From contig JAYVMW010000047.1 of NCBI GenBank assembly GCA_043758755.1, forward strand, positions 1 to 64,000: a DNA stretch of 64,000 bases, read 5' to 3'. The position numbers were made by a program, and so were the translations under genes. Below are positions 17,528-27,333 of this stretch, piece by piece (within the stretch, counting starts at the first letter, position 1; the number at the start of each line of letters is the position of its first letter). The notes under the pieces are model-generated. The model worked only from the letters and a program-made list of their open reading frames with translations, made no database searches and was not told the origin of the DNA. This stretch comes from Solimicrobium sp043758755. GTDB lineage: Bacteria > Pseudomonadota > Gammaproteobacteria > Burkholderiales > Burkholderiaceae_D.

Positions 17528-18093
17528 AATTGTATTCCTAAGGCTTTAAGAGATTTGGCCAGTGCGTGAGTGGCTCTTGAACAATGCGTTTTCACGCTTC
17601 CCTCAGAACATCCCATTGCGTTTGCAGTCTCTGCAACATCCATGTCTTCCCAGTAACGCATGAGGAAGGCTTCCCGTTGACGTGCCGGCAGTTTTTGTAT
17701 TTCTGCATCCAAAAGCGTTAACATTTGTTCCCGTTCTACCTTGTCAGCGCTTGATTCGGATGCTTCGGTCCCTTCCTCGGATTCAAAATTTTCAAGAATA
17801 TCAAAATCTTCATTGCCCTCTTTGCGGGAAATGATGTTGGAAAACAGGCTGACCCAGGTACTGCGAACCTTTTCTCTCCGAAAAAAATCCAGAATGGTGT
17901 TTTGCAGTATGCGCTGAAACAACAGCGGAATCTCTTCTGCCGGTTTGTCGCCATATTTTTCTGCCAGTTTGATCATCGCATCCTGGACTATATCCAGAGC
18001 CGATTCTTCATTGCGCACAGCGTAGATGGCCTGCTTGAACGCGCGTCGCTCCACACCTTCCAGAAAATCGGATAATTCTTTATCAGTAGCCAT
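17524..18093 (-). CDS. ECF-type RNA polymerase sigma factor
   Basis: A 189-residue group 4 sigma factor. Region 2 (about 10-75) includes FKQAIYAVRNEESALDIVQD. Region 4 (about 125-185) includes LPARQREAFLMRYWEDMDVA and the helix-turn-helix MGCSEGSVKTHCSRA. The acidic linker (DILENFESEEGTEASESS) is long. It is the first gene of an operon with DUF3619, DUF3106 and RDD proteins, whose likely partner is the DUF3619 membrane protein. The 204 bases upstream are AT-rich and hold its promoter, but no box is clear enough to call. Confidence 0.92.
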   Translation of the reverse strand: MATDKELSDFLEGVERRAFKQAIYAVRNEESALDIVQDAMIKLAEKYGDKPAEEIPLLFQRILQNTILDFFRREKVRSTWVSLFSNIISRKEGNEDFDILENFESEEGTEASESSADKVEREQMLTLLDAEIQKLPARQREAFLMRYWEDMDVAETANAMGCSEGSVKTHCSRATHALAKSLKALGIQL

Positions 18094-18297
18094 GCGGTGC
18101 AGCAGAAGTGGTTATTTTATGCAACATGAGTGAGTTGTTGTCGTTGTAATATTGCAAGGTCTTGATTGAACAGCCAAATTTAGCCGCAATGCTAGCAAAT
18201 AAGTAGTGACAATGTGAATGTTTTTTGATGGAAATTTTAATATTGCAATGAAAAAGTATCATTTTGACAGTGAAATACGTCAATGTTTTGTCGTTGC

Positions 18298-19284
18298 TCA
18301 GATTTTCAGTGGCGCCTCATCCATCACCGCCAGTTGTTCGCGCATTTCCAGTATCCGGTTTTGCCAGTAATGCTGGGTATTAAACCAGGGGAAAGCCTGT
18401 TTGAATGCCGGATCTTCCCAGCGCTGCGCCAGCCAGGCTGAATAATGCAGCAGTCGCAGGCTGCGCAACGCTTCAATGAGTTGTACTTCATTCGGGTTGA
18501 AATCGCAAAAATCTTCATAACCGGCTACCACGTCACACAGCTGTGTCGTCATTTCAGCGCGCGAGCCTGACAGCAGCATCCAGCAATCCTGAATCGCCGG
18601 CCCCATGCGGCTGTCGTCAAAATCGACAAAGTGGGGACCGGCATCGGTCCACAATACATTGCCAAGGTGGCAGTCGCCATGCAGGCGGATCTGCGCAATG
18701 TTGCCGGCCCGGTCAAAGCTGCGCTGCACTTCATCCAGCAGTTGCGCACAGGTGGTCTGGTACGCCTGGCTCAGATCAGCATGAATGAACTGGTGACTGA
18801 TCAGGAAATCCCGTGAAGCGATGCCGAAAGTCTGTGGGTTGATTGCAGGCCGGGCCAAATAGGCACTGCGCGCTCCGACCGCGTGGATGCGAGCGATGAA
18901 GCGCCCCAGCCATTCCAGTACGCCCGGATGATCCAGTTCCGGTGCCCGTCCGGCATGACGGGCAAATACGGCATAGCGGTAGCCGTTGAAATAATGCAGT
19001 GACTGATTCTGCCTGAAGAGCGCCGGCACCACCGGAATTTCCTTCTCTGCCAGTTCTGACACGAACTGATGTTCCTCCAGAATCGCTGCATCGGACCAGC
19101 GCAACGGCCGATAAAATTTCGCCACCAGCGGCAGTGCGTCTTCAATGCCGGCCTGATACACACGGTTTTCATAACTGTTCAGAGCCAGCAGGCGTCCGTT
19201 GGTGACAAAACCCAAGGCGTCGATGGCATCCAGCACGCACTCCGGGGACAGTTGTGCAAAATCGGTTTGGTGTGATTCGTTCAT
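18298..19284 (-). CDS. srkA: serine/threonine protein kinase of the SrkA/YihE type
   Basis: A 328-residue APH-fold kinase. The phosphate-handling motif IRLHGDCHLGNVLW and the metal-binding HFVDFDDSRMGP are intact. An early motif LNSYENRVYQ matches YihE proteins, the E. coli stress-response kinase that counters MazF-linked death. It overlaps the SulP gene upstream by 4 bases; the functional link is not obvious. The length equals that of the E. coli protein. Confidence 0.88.
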   Translation of the reverse strand: MNESHQTDFAQLSPECVLDAIDALGFVTNGRLLALNSYENRVYQAGIEDALPLVAKFYRPLRWSDAAILEEHQFVSELAEKEIPVVPALFRQNQSLHYFNGYRYAVFARHAGRAPELDHPGVLEWLGRFIARIHAVGARSAYLARPAINPQTFGIASRDFLISHQFIHADLSQAYQTTCAQLLDEVQRSFDRAGNIAQIRLHGDCHLGNVLWTDAGPHFVDFDDSRMGPAIQDCWMLLSGSRAEMTTQLCDVVAGYEDFCDFNPNEVQLIEALRSLRLLHYSAWLAQRWEDPAFKQAFPWFNTQHYWQNRILEMREQLAVMDEAPLKI

Positions 19285-20927
19285 AGTAATTTCTCAGCCT
19301 GCAGGGCCGCATCGGCCACACTCCAGAACAGGTTGTCATTAAACAGGTTGCCGGCAGTTTCAGCCAGCAAATGGCGCACCGGATCTTTGACGCGCGCCAG
19401 CAGCAGAACGATGCCGAGCTGCTTCAATTGCAGGCATAACTCGATGAGGCTGTCGCGTGCGCTGCTGTCCAGATCGCTGCTTTGTTCCAGACTCAGTATG
19501 ACGATTTTGCAGTCGGCACGCTGGTGTACATTGAATCTGACCACATCCATGATACCGTCCACACTGGCAAAAAACAGCGGTTCTTCAGGACGCAGAATCA
19601 GAATGTGGAGATGCGGTTGTGCCTCTGGATGATTTTCGCGGTCCACATAATTGCGTGTGTGATCCAGTTCTGTTAATTCCCGTACTGCGGGCTGGCTGAA
19701 TGTGCGGATTGCTGAGGCAATCGAAAGGCCGACTGCAATCAGCATGCCGTGCAGCACACCGAAAAACAGCACCGAAACGATGGCTCCCAGAGTCAGGTAC
19801 TGATCGCGGTTAATACGCCATAACTCCAGTATCGGTTGTGGATTGAGCGCATGAAGCAGTGCGCCAACCACAGTGGCTGCCAATACCGGTTCCGGAATAT
19901 GTTCGATGAGCGGTTTGCCAATCAGAATCAGCAACAACACAGCGGCTGCAGCGCAGACCCCGGCCCATCGGCTCTGCGCGCCGGAGGATTCGTTGGCGAC
20001 GCTGCCTGAAAATCCGGCACCGACCGGCATACCCTGCATCAGACCGGAAAAAAAATTGGCCGCTCCTAATGCAAACAGTTCGCGGTTCGGTTCGACATGA
20101 TCGCCATGTTTAATGGCAAGACCGCGAATGCTGCCCCAGGATTCCGAAAAAATGATCACCAGCAAACCACCGGCCAGTTCTGCGGCGTCCAGCCACTGTT
20201 TCAATTTCAGAACCGGCAAACCCGGAACCGGCACTTCCAGACTGAAATGACCGACCGTGGCCACATGCAGATGCGACAGGTCCAGGCCATACGACAGCCC
20301 GATGCCAAGAGCCAGCACCACAAAAGCGGCCGGCATCCGGGTTGTGCGTTTCAATCCGGTCAGCAGCGCCAGCGCACCTATGCCCCAGGCCAAACTCCAC
20401 CATGACCAGTCCTGCATGGTAGTGACCAGATCGGCCAGCAGCATGAACGGGTTCGAGCCGCTGGCATTGACACCCAGTATTTTGGGCAGCTGTTTGATGA
20501 TGATGGTGGCTGCCAGCGCAAACGAAAATCCGCGCAGCACCGGACGTGAAACAAACGCCGACAGTCGTCCCAGACGTGCAAATGCCACCAGTATCAGTCC
20601 GCCACCGGTCAGAATGATCAGGGCAAAACTCAGCGCGACCTGCTGACCGCTGCCGCCGGGCAGCAGTGACAGGGCGGCTGCGGCGACCAGTGTGGCCGAC
20701 GACGAGGTCGGGGAAACAATCGCAAAACGGGATGCGCCAAGTACTGCATAGCACAGCAGACCAACCAGCATGGCACTGATGGCAGCCTGAATCGGAAGAT
20801 GGGCGATTGCGGCATAGGCCACGGCTTCCGGCAGCAAAATACTGGCCACCGACAGTCCGGCCAGCAGGTCTGCAGCTCTGAACGGAAAGGTCGGGATTGG
20901 CGTTGGATACAGCGAACTGTCTGTCAT
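19281..20927 (-). CDS. SulP family inorganic anion transporter
   Basis: A 548-residue inner-membrane protein. Roughly 12-14 membrane segments form the SLC26/SulP fold; PEAVAYAAIAHLP near residues 34-46 is the family signature region. A C-terminal STAS domain lies at about 435-545. Members carry sulfate, bicarbonate, C4-dicarboxylates or other anions, and the substrate here cannot be told. No carbonic anhydrase is adjacent. It is followed with a 4-base overlap by the srkA-like kinase. Confidence 0.9.
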   Translation of the reverse strand: MTDSSLYPTPIPTFPFRAADLLAGLSVASILLPEAVAYAAIAHLPIQAAISAMLVGLLCYAVLGASRFAIVSPTSSSATLVAAAALSLLPGGSGQQVALSFALIILTGGGLILVAFARLGRLSAFVSRPVLRGFSFALAATIIIKQLPKILGVNASGSNPFMLLADLVTTMQDWSWWSLAWGIGALALLTGLKRTTRMPAAFVVLALGIGLSYGLDLSHLHVATVGHFSLEVPVPGLPVLKLKQWLDAAELAGGLLVIIFSESWGSIRGLAIKHGDHVEPNRELFALGAANFFSGLMQGMPVGAGFSGSVANESSGAQSRWAGVCAAAAVLLLILIGKPLIEHIPEPVLAATVVGALLHALNPQPILELWRINRDQYLTLGAIVSVLFFGVLHGMLIAVGLSIASAIRTFSQPAVRELTELDHTRNYVDRENHPEAQPHLHILILRPEEPLFFASVDGIMDVVRFNVHQRADCKIVILSLEQSSDLDSSARDSLIELCLQLKQLGIVLLLARVKDPVRHLLAETAGNLFNDNLFWSVADAALQAEKLL

Positions 20928-21188
20928 GAACGGTTGTATATTCTCATTGTTATCGGGGAGGACTGATCGGCACAGTATACGGCTGAAACGATCTGTTGAA
21001 ATAAGAAATCCGCCTAATCTGTTGCTTATTTTTTAATTGCAATACAAATCAAAATTCAAAATAAAGGGTATTAGAGCCTGTATTCATCCGATGCCATTTG
21101 GGCCAGTCAGCCAATAATCGAGCCTGTATGAGACTGCGCGCCGTTCTGGCGTGCGAGTTGACGGTTAAATCGATCACGGGTGTGGATG

Positions 21189-22391
21189 ATGGCAGATGAG
21201 AGCGGCTTAGAAAAAACTGAACAGGCTACCTCGCGGCGGCTTGAGAAAGCCCGTGAAGAAGGAGATGTGCCACGCTCGCGTGAAATGGGTACGGCGCTGC
21301 TGTTGATGGCTGCCGGAGTTGGACTGTGGATGAGCGGCGGCGAAATTGTGAAACAGATCAGCAACATGCTGAGCAATTCACTTCATTTTGAACGTGGCAT
21401 GGCCTTCGACATGGCACTTTTGTTCGACATGCAGCGCAGCCACGTGCTGCAAATGGCTCTGGCTCTGGCACCGCTGGGCGGCATACTGGTGGTCGTGGCG
21501 CTGCTGTCCCCGGCGCTGCTGGGCGGCTGGCTGTTTTCCCTGCAGGCTCTGATCCCCAATTTTGAACGCATGAACCCGATACCAGGACTGGGACGCATGG
21601 TTTCGGTACGGGCCTTGGTGGAACTGTTAAAGGCACTGGGCAAGGCGCTCATCGTCGGCACGGTTGCGTATCTTGTAATGAAGAGCCACTACGGCGCCAT
21701 CATCGGGCTGGTCACAGAATCTTCCAAAGCGGGAATCAACCATGTGGCCAATCTGGCTGTTGTTTGTTTCATCTCCATCGCCAGCGGACTGATCGTCATC
21801 ATGGCCATTGATGTGCCATTCCAGTTACGCAGCTATGCCAACAAGATGAAAATGACCCGTCAGGAAGTGATCCAGGAAAACAAGGAAGCTAACGGTAACC
21901 CGCAGATCAAGGCAAAAATCCGTCAGCAGCAGCGCGAAATGGCACGCCGGCGCATGATGAGCAAGATTCCGACCGCCGATGTGGTGATCACCAATCCTAC
22001 GCACTATGCCGTGGCACTGAAGTACGTGGAAGGGCGCATGAATGCACCGGTTGTAGTTGCCAAAGGGATGGATCTGGTGGCAGCGCGCATTCGCGAAATC
22101 GCCGCCGAACATCATATTCCGTTCATGGAAGCGCCTCCGCTGGCACGTGCCCTGTATGCCCATGCGGAACTCAATGCACAGATTCCCGAAGCGCTGTATA
22201 CCGCAGTGGCGGAAGTGCTGGCCTATGTATTCCAGTTGCGTACCTTTAAATCGTTTGGTGGTCTGGTGCCACAAAAGCCGGACAGTATCGACGTGCCGGC
22301 AGAGCTCGATCCGACCTCTGAAGCCGCCATCAAACTGAAACTGGCCAAACAGGGTATGTCGGATCTGGATGAGGAGTCCGCAGATGAATAA
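21189..22391 (+). CDS. flhB: flagellar export switch protein FlhB
   Basis: A 400-residue type III export component with the family start ESGLEKTEQAT, four membrane segments (about 30-210) and a cytoplasmic autocleavage motif NPTH. With the start chosen at 21189, the Asn is residue 269, the same number as in Salmonella FlhB, which supports this start over the GTG at 21180. FlhB cleaves itself at Asn-Pro and switches export from rod/hook to filament proteins. It overlaps flhA by 8 bases and is the first gene of the flhBAFG-fliA-motCD string. Confidence 0.97.
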   Translation: MADESGLEKTEQATSRRLEKAREEGDVPRSREMGTALLLMAAGVGLWMSGGEIVKQISNMLSNSLHFERGMAFDMALLFDMQRSHVLQMALALAPLGGILVVVALLSPALLGGWLFSLQALIPNFERMNPIPGLGRMVSVRALVELLKALGKALIVGTVAYLVMKSHYGAIIGLVTESSKAGINHVANLAVVCFISIASGLIVIMAIDVPFQLRSYANKMKMTRQEVIQENKEANGNPQIKAKIRQQQREMARRRMMSKIPTADVVITNPTHYAVALKYVEGRMNAPVVVAKGMDLVAARIREIAAEHHIPFMEAPPLARALYAHAELNAQIPEALYTAVAEVLAYVFQLRTFKSFGGLVPQKPDSIDVPAELDPTSEAAIKLKLAKQGMSDLDEESADE

Positions 22392-24474
22392 CCTGTTGCC
22401 AGGCTGGATGCGCGAGATGGATATGCTCAACAGCAAAGCGCTTACTGCGCCATTGTTGATCGTGATGATACTGGCAATGATGGTGTTGCCGCTGCCGGCT
22501 TTCGTGCTGGATATCTTTTTCAGTTTCAATATCGCGCTGTCTATCATTGTGCTCATGACCAGTTTTTATACGGTCAAGCCGCTCGACTTCATGGTATTTC
22601 CTACCGTGCTGCTGGTCAGTACCATGTTGCGTCTGTCTTTGAACGTGGCTTCTACCCGTGTGGTGCTGACTGAAGGCCATACCGGACCGGATGCGGCCGG
22701 CAAGGTGATTGAAGCGTTCGGCCATTTCCTGATCGGTGGTAATTATGCCGTTGGTATCGTGGTGTTTGTGATTTTGACCATTATTAACTTCACCGTAGTA
22801 ACCAAGGGTGCAGGCCGGATTGCCGAGGTCGGCGCCAGGTTTGCATTGGATGCCATGCCGGGTAAACAAATGGCGATCGACGCCGACCTGAATGCCGGTC
22901 TAATTCAGGAGCAGGAAGCCCGCCGGCGCCGTACCGAAGTCGCCCAGGAAGCCGAATTTTACGGCGCCATGGATGGTGCCAGCAAATACGTGCGTGGTGA
23001 TGCGATTGCCGGGATTATGGTTACCGTAATTAACGTCGTCGGTGGTCTGGTGGTCGGTCTGGTGCAGCACGACATGGATTTCGCCACCGCACTGAAAAAT
23101 TACACATTGCTGGCCATCGGTGACGGTCTGGTGGCACAGATTCCTTCGCTGATCATTTCGACTGCCGCCGGTATCGTGGTTTCAAGGGTGGCCAGTGACA
23201 AGAATATCGGCGATCAGTTAATCGTGCAGTTGCTGTCCAAGCCGCAGGTCTTGCTGATTACTGCTGTCATCATCGGCGGCATGGGCGTTATTCCCGGTAT
23301 GCCGCACATTGCGTTTCTGTTTTTTGCCGCAGTGCTCGGTGGCAGCGCGTATATGATCAAGGAACGCACCAAACTCGAAGCCGAGCAGGCCGTGCCGGTG
23401 CCGACCGAAGCTGCGCCGGTAGAAAATGAAGAAGCAACCTGGCAGGATGTTCTGCCAGTCGACACTCTGGGTCTGGAAGTCGGATACCGCCTGATACCGC
23501 TGGTCGATAAAGGGCAGGGCGGTGAACTGTTAAAACGCATCAAAGGCATACGCAAAAAATTTGCCCAGGATATTGGCTTCCTGTCACCGCCGGTGCATAT
23601 CCGCGATAACCTGGAACTCAAGCCAACTTCCTACACCATCAGCCTCAAAGGCGTGGAAATGGGATCCGGCGAAGCGTTTCCGGGCCAGTTTCTGGCCATT
23701 AATCCGGGCATGGTCAGCGGCACGCTGGAAGGCCGCCCTACTGTCGATCCGGCCTTTGGACTACCGGCGGTCTGGATTGATGCGGCACGCCGCGAATCGG
23801 CTCAGTCGATGGGTTATACCGTGGTCGACGCCGGCACGGTAGTTGCCACCCATCTGAATCATTTGATTACCTCGCATGCGGCCGAATTGCTGGGACGCCA
23901 TGAAGTGCAGCAACTGCTTGATTACGTTGCCAAAGAAGCGCCGAAACTGGTGGAAGATCTGATACCGAAACTGCTGCCTCTGCCTTCATTCCAGAAAATT
24001 CTGCAAAACCTGCTGTCTGAAGGCGTGCATATCCGCGACATGCGCACCATTATTGAAACGCTGGCTGAAAATGTGATCCAGACCCAGGACACCAATGAAC
24101 TGACCAGTCTGGTGCGGGTTGCACTCGGCCGGGCCATCGTACAACAACTGTTCCCAGGCACCAATGAACTGTCCGTGATGAGTCTGGATAGCCATCTGGA
24201 ACGACTGCTGGCGCAGGCACTGCAAAGTGGCGGTGTCGATGGCGTTGGTCTGGAGCCGGGACTGGCTGACACGATACTCAGTCAGACCGAACTGGCCAGC
24301 CGTCATCAGGAACAAATGGGTTTGACACCGGTACTGATCGTGCCGGCCGGATTGCGCCAACTGCTGGCGCGGTTCCTGAAACGTTCGCTGCCGCAGCTGC
24401 GCGTGTTGTCGCATGCAGAAATACCTGAATCAAAAACAATTAAAGTTACCAGTCTGGTCGGAGGACAATCATGA
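22384..24474 (+). CDS. flhA: flagellar export gate protein FlhA
   Basis: A 696-residue FHIPEP-family protein. Eight membrane segments occupy residues of about 20-310, with the signature TMLRLSLNVASTRVVL and the cytoplasmic FHIPEP loop region GKQMAIDADLNAGLI. A large C-terminal cytoplasmic domain (about 345-690) docks chaperones and substrates. FlhA couples proton flow to protein export. It overlaps flhB by 8 bases and flhF by 4 bases (ATGA), so the three are translated as a unit. Confidence 0.98.
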   Translation: MNNLLPGWMREMDMLNSKALTAPLLIVMILAMMVLPLPAFVLDIFFSFNIALSIIVLMTSFYTVKPLDFMVFPTVLLVSTMLRLSLNVASTRVVLTEGHTGPDAAGKVIEAFGHFLIGGNYAVGIVVFVILTIINFTVVTKGAGRIAEVGARFALDAMPGKQMAIDADLNAGLIQEQEARRRRTEVAQEAEFYGAMDGASKYVRGDAIAGIMVTVINVVGGLVVGLVQHDMDFATALKNYTLLAIGDGLVAQIPSLIISTAAGIVVSRVASDKNIGDQLIVQLLSKPQVLLITAVIIGGMGVIPGMPHIAFLFFAAVLGGSAYMIKERTKLEAEQAVPVPTEAAPVENEEATWQDVLPVDTLGLEVGYRLIPLVDKGQGGELLKRIKGIRKKFAQDIGFLSPPVHIRDNLELKPTSYTISLKGVEMGSGEAFPGQFLAINPGMVSGTLEGRPTVDPAFGLPAVWIDAARRESAQSMGYTVVDAGTVVATHLNHLITSHAAELLGRHEVQQLLDYVAKEAPKLVEDLIPKLLPLPSFQKILQNLLSEGVHIRDMRTIIETLAENVIQTQDTNELTSLVRVALGRAIVQQLFPGTNELSVMSLDSHLERLLAQALQSGGVDGVGLEPGLADTILSQTELASRHQEQMGLTPVLIVPAGLRQLLARFLKRSLPQLRVLSHAEIPESKTIKVTSLVGGQS

Positions 24475-25778
24475 ATGTGAAACGGTTTTACGCTGCAACC
24501 TCAAGGGAAGCCCTGAATAAATTGCGCGATGCCATGGGGCCGGATGCCGTCATTATTTCGAACCGCAATGTCAATGGACAGGTTGAGATACTGGCCCTGG
24601 CTGACGAAGACATGGACGAACTCAACGACAGCCCGGCCGAACCGCTTGCCACTACCAAAAATCAGGCTCACAGCCACCCGATTCTGCAGTCGCAAAGCCG
24701 GTTCGCGATCAGAAAGAAACAGGGCGAAACACACAAGCCGGTGCGCGAATCGGCACATGAAGCTGCACCGGAGATGAGTCCGGCTGCGCCTGTTGTTGCG
24801 CAGTCAGGTGAGAGTGCTGGCGCCATGGAATTGATGGCCGAGCTGCGCGCCATGCGCGGCATGATGCAGGAACAGCTGGCCGAAATCAGCTGGGGCAATA
24901 CCCAGAAGAAGGAACCGCACAAGGCACAATTGCTGCGCGAAATGCTCAATACCGGCTTCTCTGCCAGCCTGTCACGTCACCTGATCGAAAACATGCCCAA
25001 ATCGGGTAATCTGGAGCAGGGCCTGGTGTGGATCAAATCAATTCTGGCCAATAATCTGAAATCAATCACCTGTGACAGCGACATGCTCGAATCAGGTGGC
25101 GTATTTGCCCTGGTCGGTCCGACCGGTGTCGGCAAAACCACCACGACTGCCAAACTGGCAGCGCGCTGCGTAATGCGGCACGGCGCTTCCAAACTGGCGC
25201 TGATCACTACCGATGGATACCGGATTGGCGGCTACGAACAGTTACGCATCTATGGAAAAATTCTGGGCGTAATGGTCCATGCGGTCAAGGATGAAGCCGA
25301 CCTGCGCATTGCGTTGAAAGAGCTCAAGAACAAGCATACCGTGTTGATCGATACGGTCGGCATGAGTCAGCGCGACAAACTGGTCTCCGAACAGGTAGCC
25401 ATGCTGTCCGGTGCCAATGTAAATAAACTGCTGTGCCTGAATGCGACCTCGAACGGCGAAACACTCACCGAAGTCATCCGTTCGTATCAGGGTTCAGGTC
25501 TGTCCGGCTGCATCATTACCAAAATGGATGAAGCTGCGCACATCGGTTCGGTTCTGGATGCCGTCATCCGCCACAAACTGACTATGTACTATCTGGCCAA
25601 TGGCCAGCGTGTTCCCGAAGATCTGCACCTTGCCAATAAACAGTACCTGGTCGACCATGCATTCAAATTCAAGCGCGACCAGCCGGCCTTCCAGTTTAAC
25701 GATGATGAACTACCGATGCTCATGGCTGGCGCTGCTGCGCAAAAACAATCCACACTGCGCGAGGTGTCTCTTGGCTAA
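24471..25778 (+). CDS. flhF: flagellar placement GTPase FlhF
   Basis: A 435-residue SRP-type GTPase. The basic N-terminus (MNVKRFYAATSREALNKL) and a variable middle region (about 60-155) are followed by the N and G domains. P-loop GPTGVGKTTTTAKLA, G2 TTDGYRIGGYEQL, DTVG and TKMDEA are intact. FlhF sets the number and polar position of flagella with FlhG. It overlaps the TTG-started flhG by 8 bases. Confidence 0.96.
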   Translation: MNVKRFYAATSREALNKLRDAMGPDAVIISNRNVNGQVEILALADEDMDELNDSPAEPLATTKNQAHSHPILQSQSRFAIRKKQGETHKPVRESAHEAAPEMSPAAPVVAQSGESAGAMELMAELRAMRGMMQEQLAEISWGNTQKKEPHKAQLLREMLNTGFSASLSRHLIENMPKSGNLEQGLVWIKSILANNLKSITCDSDMLESGGVFALVGPTGVGKTTTTAKLAARCVMRHGASKLALITTDGYRIGGYEQLRIYGKILGVMVHAVKDEADLRIALKELKNKHTVLIDTVGMSQRDKLVSEQVAMLSGANVNKLLCLNATSNGETLTEVIRSYQGSGLSGCIITKMDEAAHIGSVLDAVIRHKLTMYYLANGQRVPEDLHLANKQYLVDHAFKFKRDQPAFQFNDDELPMLMAGAAAQKQSTLREVSLG

Positions 25779-26583
25779 TTTTGATCAGGCAGAAGGTTTG
25801 CGGCGCATGCTGTTCGGTGCCCGCCCACGCTTTGTGACTTTTTTGTCGGCATTGACTGGCGATGAGAAAAACGCAACTTTAGTTAATCTTTCGTCAGGTT
25901 TGTCCAGGCAGGGACATGACGTGGTGCTGCTCGACGCGCGTGAAAGCGGTGTGAGCACAGCGCGCTGGCTGGACCAGCAGATCAATACCACGCTGGCCGA
26001 TGTGGCACTGCAAAAACGCACCCTTGCACAGGCAACCGTAACGACTGCGCAGGGTTTCAAACTGGCCAGCATGTGTCGTTATCAGAACACTGCTGCAAAT
26101 ATTCAGCCAAATTACCCACTTTTGACTAAACTGAACAAAGTTGTTGAAAATCTGGGTAACAGTGTCGATATCGTGTTGGTGGATGGTGAGTTGAGTGAGC
26201 TCAGTCGTCTCGAAGCCAGTGCGCTTGAAGAAGGGGAAATTGTGATTCAGGTAACCAATCAACCGGATTCGATTAAAAATGCCTACAGCCTGATCAAGCG
26301 CGCTCATGTCAGACTGGGTCGACGCGCCTATGGATTATTAGTCACGGGAGTCAATGAATTTGAAGCACATCGCGTGTATGATGCGATGTCGCAGGCGGCA
26401 GGTAACTTTTTGTCGGTTCCGATTCATTTTTTTGGCTATGTTCCGCAAGATGATTATCTGCGGCGCGCCACCCGTTCAGGCCAGTCAGTGATGGATGCCT
26501 ATCCCGGTGCCGGTGCTGCCATGGCATTTTCTCGACTGGCCCAAAATATGATTGCCGCAAACGAATTTGCATCCACAATTTAA
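25771..26583 (+). CDS. flhG: FlhG/FleN (MinD-like) protein with degenerate ATPase motif
   Basis: A 270-residue ParA/MinD-fold protein in the flhF-flhG-fliA position. I place the start at TTG 25771, overlapping flhF by 8 bases; the open frame upstream is only flhF read out of phase. The usual KGGVGKT loop is replaced by LTGDEKNAT (residues 28-36). The P-loop Lys33 may remain, but the signature Lys, the glycines and the Ser/Thr magnesium ligand are absent. The DAD motif reads DAR at 55-57, and the switch II region reads VDGELSE. ATP hydrolysis therefore seems unlikely. The C-terminal half (NQPDSIKNAYSLIKR, GVNEF) keeps FlhG character. Confidence 0.85.
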   Translation: MANFDQAEGLRRMLFGARPRFVTFLSALTGDEKNATLVNLSSGLSRQGHDVVLLDARESGVSTARWLDQQINTTLADVALQKRTLAQATVTTAQGFKLASMCRYQNTAANIQPNYPLLTKLNKVVENLGNSVDIVLVDGELSELSRLEASALEEGEIVIQVTNQPDSIKNAYSLIKRAHVRLGRRAYGLLVTGVNEFEAHRVYDAMSQAAGNFLSVPIHFFGYVPQDDYLRRATRSGQSVMDAYPGAGAAMAFSRLAQNMIAANEFASTI

Positions 26584-26601
26584 ATGATTTAACCATTATT
26601 A

Positions 26602-27333
26602 ATGTATAACGCTGCAGGGAAAACAGATAAAAACCACTTGCTGAGCACCCATGCTCCGCTGGTGAAACGCTTGGCATTTCAGTTAAAAGCAAAACTGCCG
26701 CCGAGTGTGGAAGTCGACGACCTGATCCAGGCCGGCATGATCGGCCTGCTCGACGCCATTACCCGTTATGAAGATGATCATGGCGCGCAATTTGAAACTT
26801 ATGCAGTTCAGCGCATCCGCGGTTCAATGCTGGACGAACTCCGGAGCAGTGACTGGTTGCCGCGCGGCGTGCGTCAGTCCATGCGCAAGATTGAAGAAGC
26901 GATTCAGCTATTGCAGCAGCGTCTGGGCCGTGCGCCTCTTGAAACCGAGGTTGCCAAGCAGCTCAAAATTCCGCTGTCGGAATATCAGGAAACGCTGTCG
27001 GAAAGCACCGGTCACCAATTGGTGTACTACGAAGATTTTCATGATACGGAAAGCAAGGAACATTTTCTGGACCGGTATTGCACCGATGTTTCGGGTGATC
27101 CGCTGCAAAGCCTGTTGCGCGGCGATTTCAGGGCTACTGTAATCGCTGCCATTGATGCGCTGCCGGACCGGGAAAAGCTGTTGATGGGTTTGTACTACGA
27201 ACAGGAATTGAATCTCAAGGAAGTCGGTGCCGTGATGGGGGTTTCTGAATCACGGGTATCTCAATTGCATACCCAGGCGGTTGCCCGCTTGCGGGCATTT
27301 TTAAGAGAGCAGGCGTGGACTGGTCAAGCATAG
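26602..27333 (+). CDS. fliA: flagellar sigma factor sigma-28
   Basis: A 243-residue sigma factor with region 2 (VDDLIQAGMIGLLDAITRYE and AQFETYAVQRIRGSMLDELR), region 3 (LPRGVRQSMRKIEEAI) and region 4 (GVSESRVSQLHTQAVARL). It directs RNA polymerase to late flagellar promoters and is held back by FlgM, encoded at 29476-29841. Its end overlaps motC by 19 bases. Confidence 0.97.
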   Translation: MYNAAGKTDKNHLLSTHAPLVKRLAFQLKAKLPPSVEVDDLIQAGMIGLLDAITRYEDDHGAQFETYAVQRIRGSMLDELRSSDWLPRGVRQSMRKIEEAIQLLQQRLGRAPLETEVAKQLKIPLSEYQETLSESTGHQLVYYEDFHDTESKEHFLDRYCTDVSGDPLQSLLRGDFRATVIAAIDALPDREKLLMGLYYEQELNLKEVGAVMGVSESRVSQLHTQAVARLRAFLREQAWTGQA

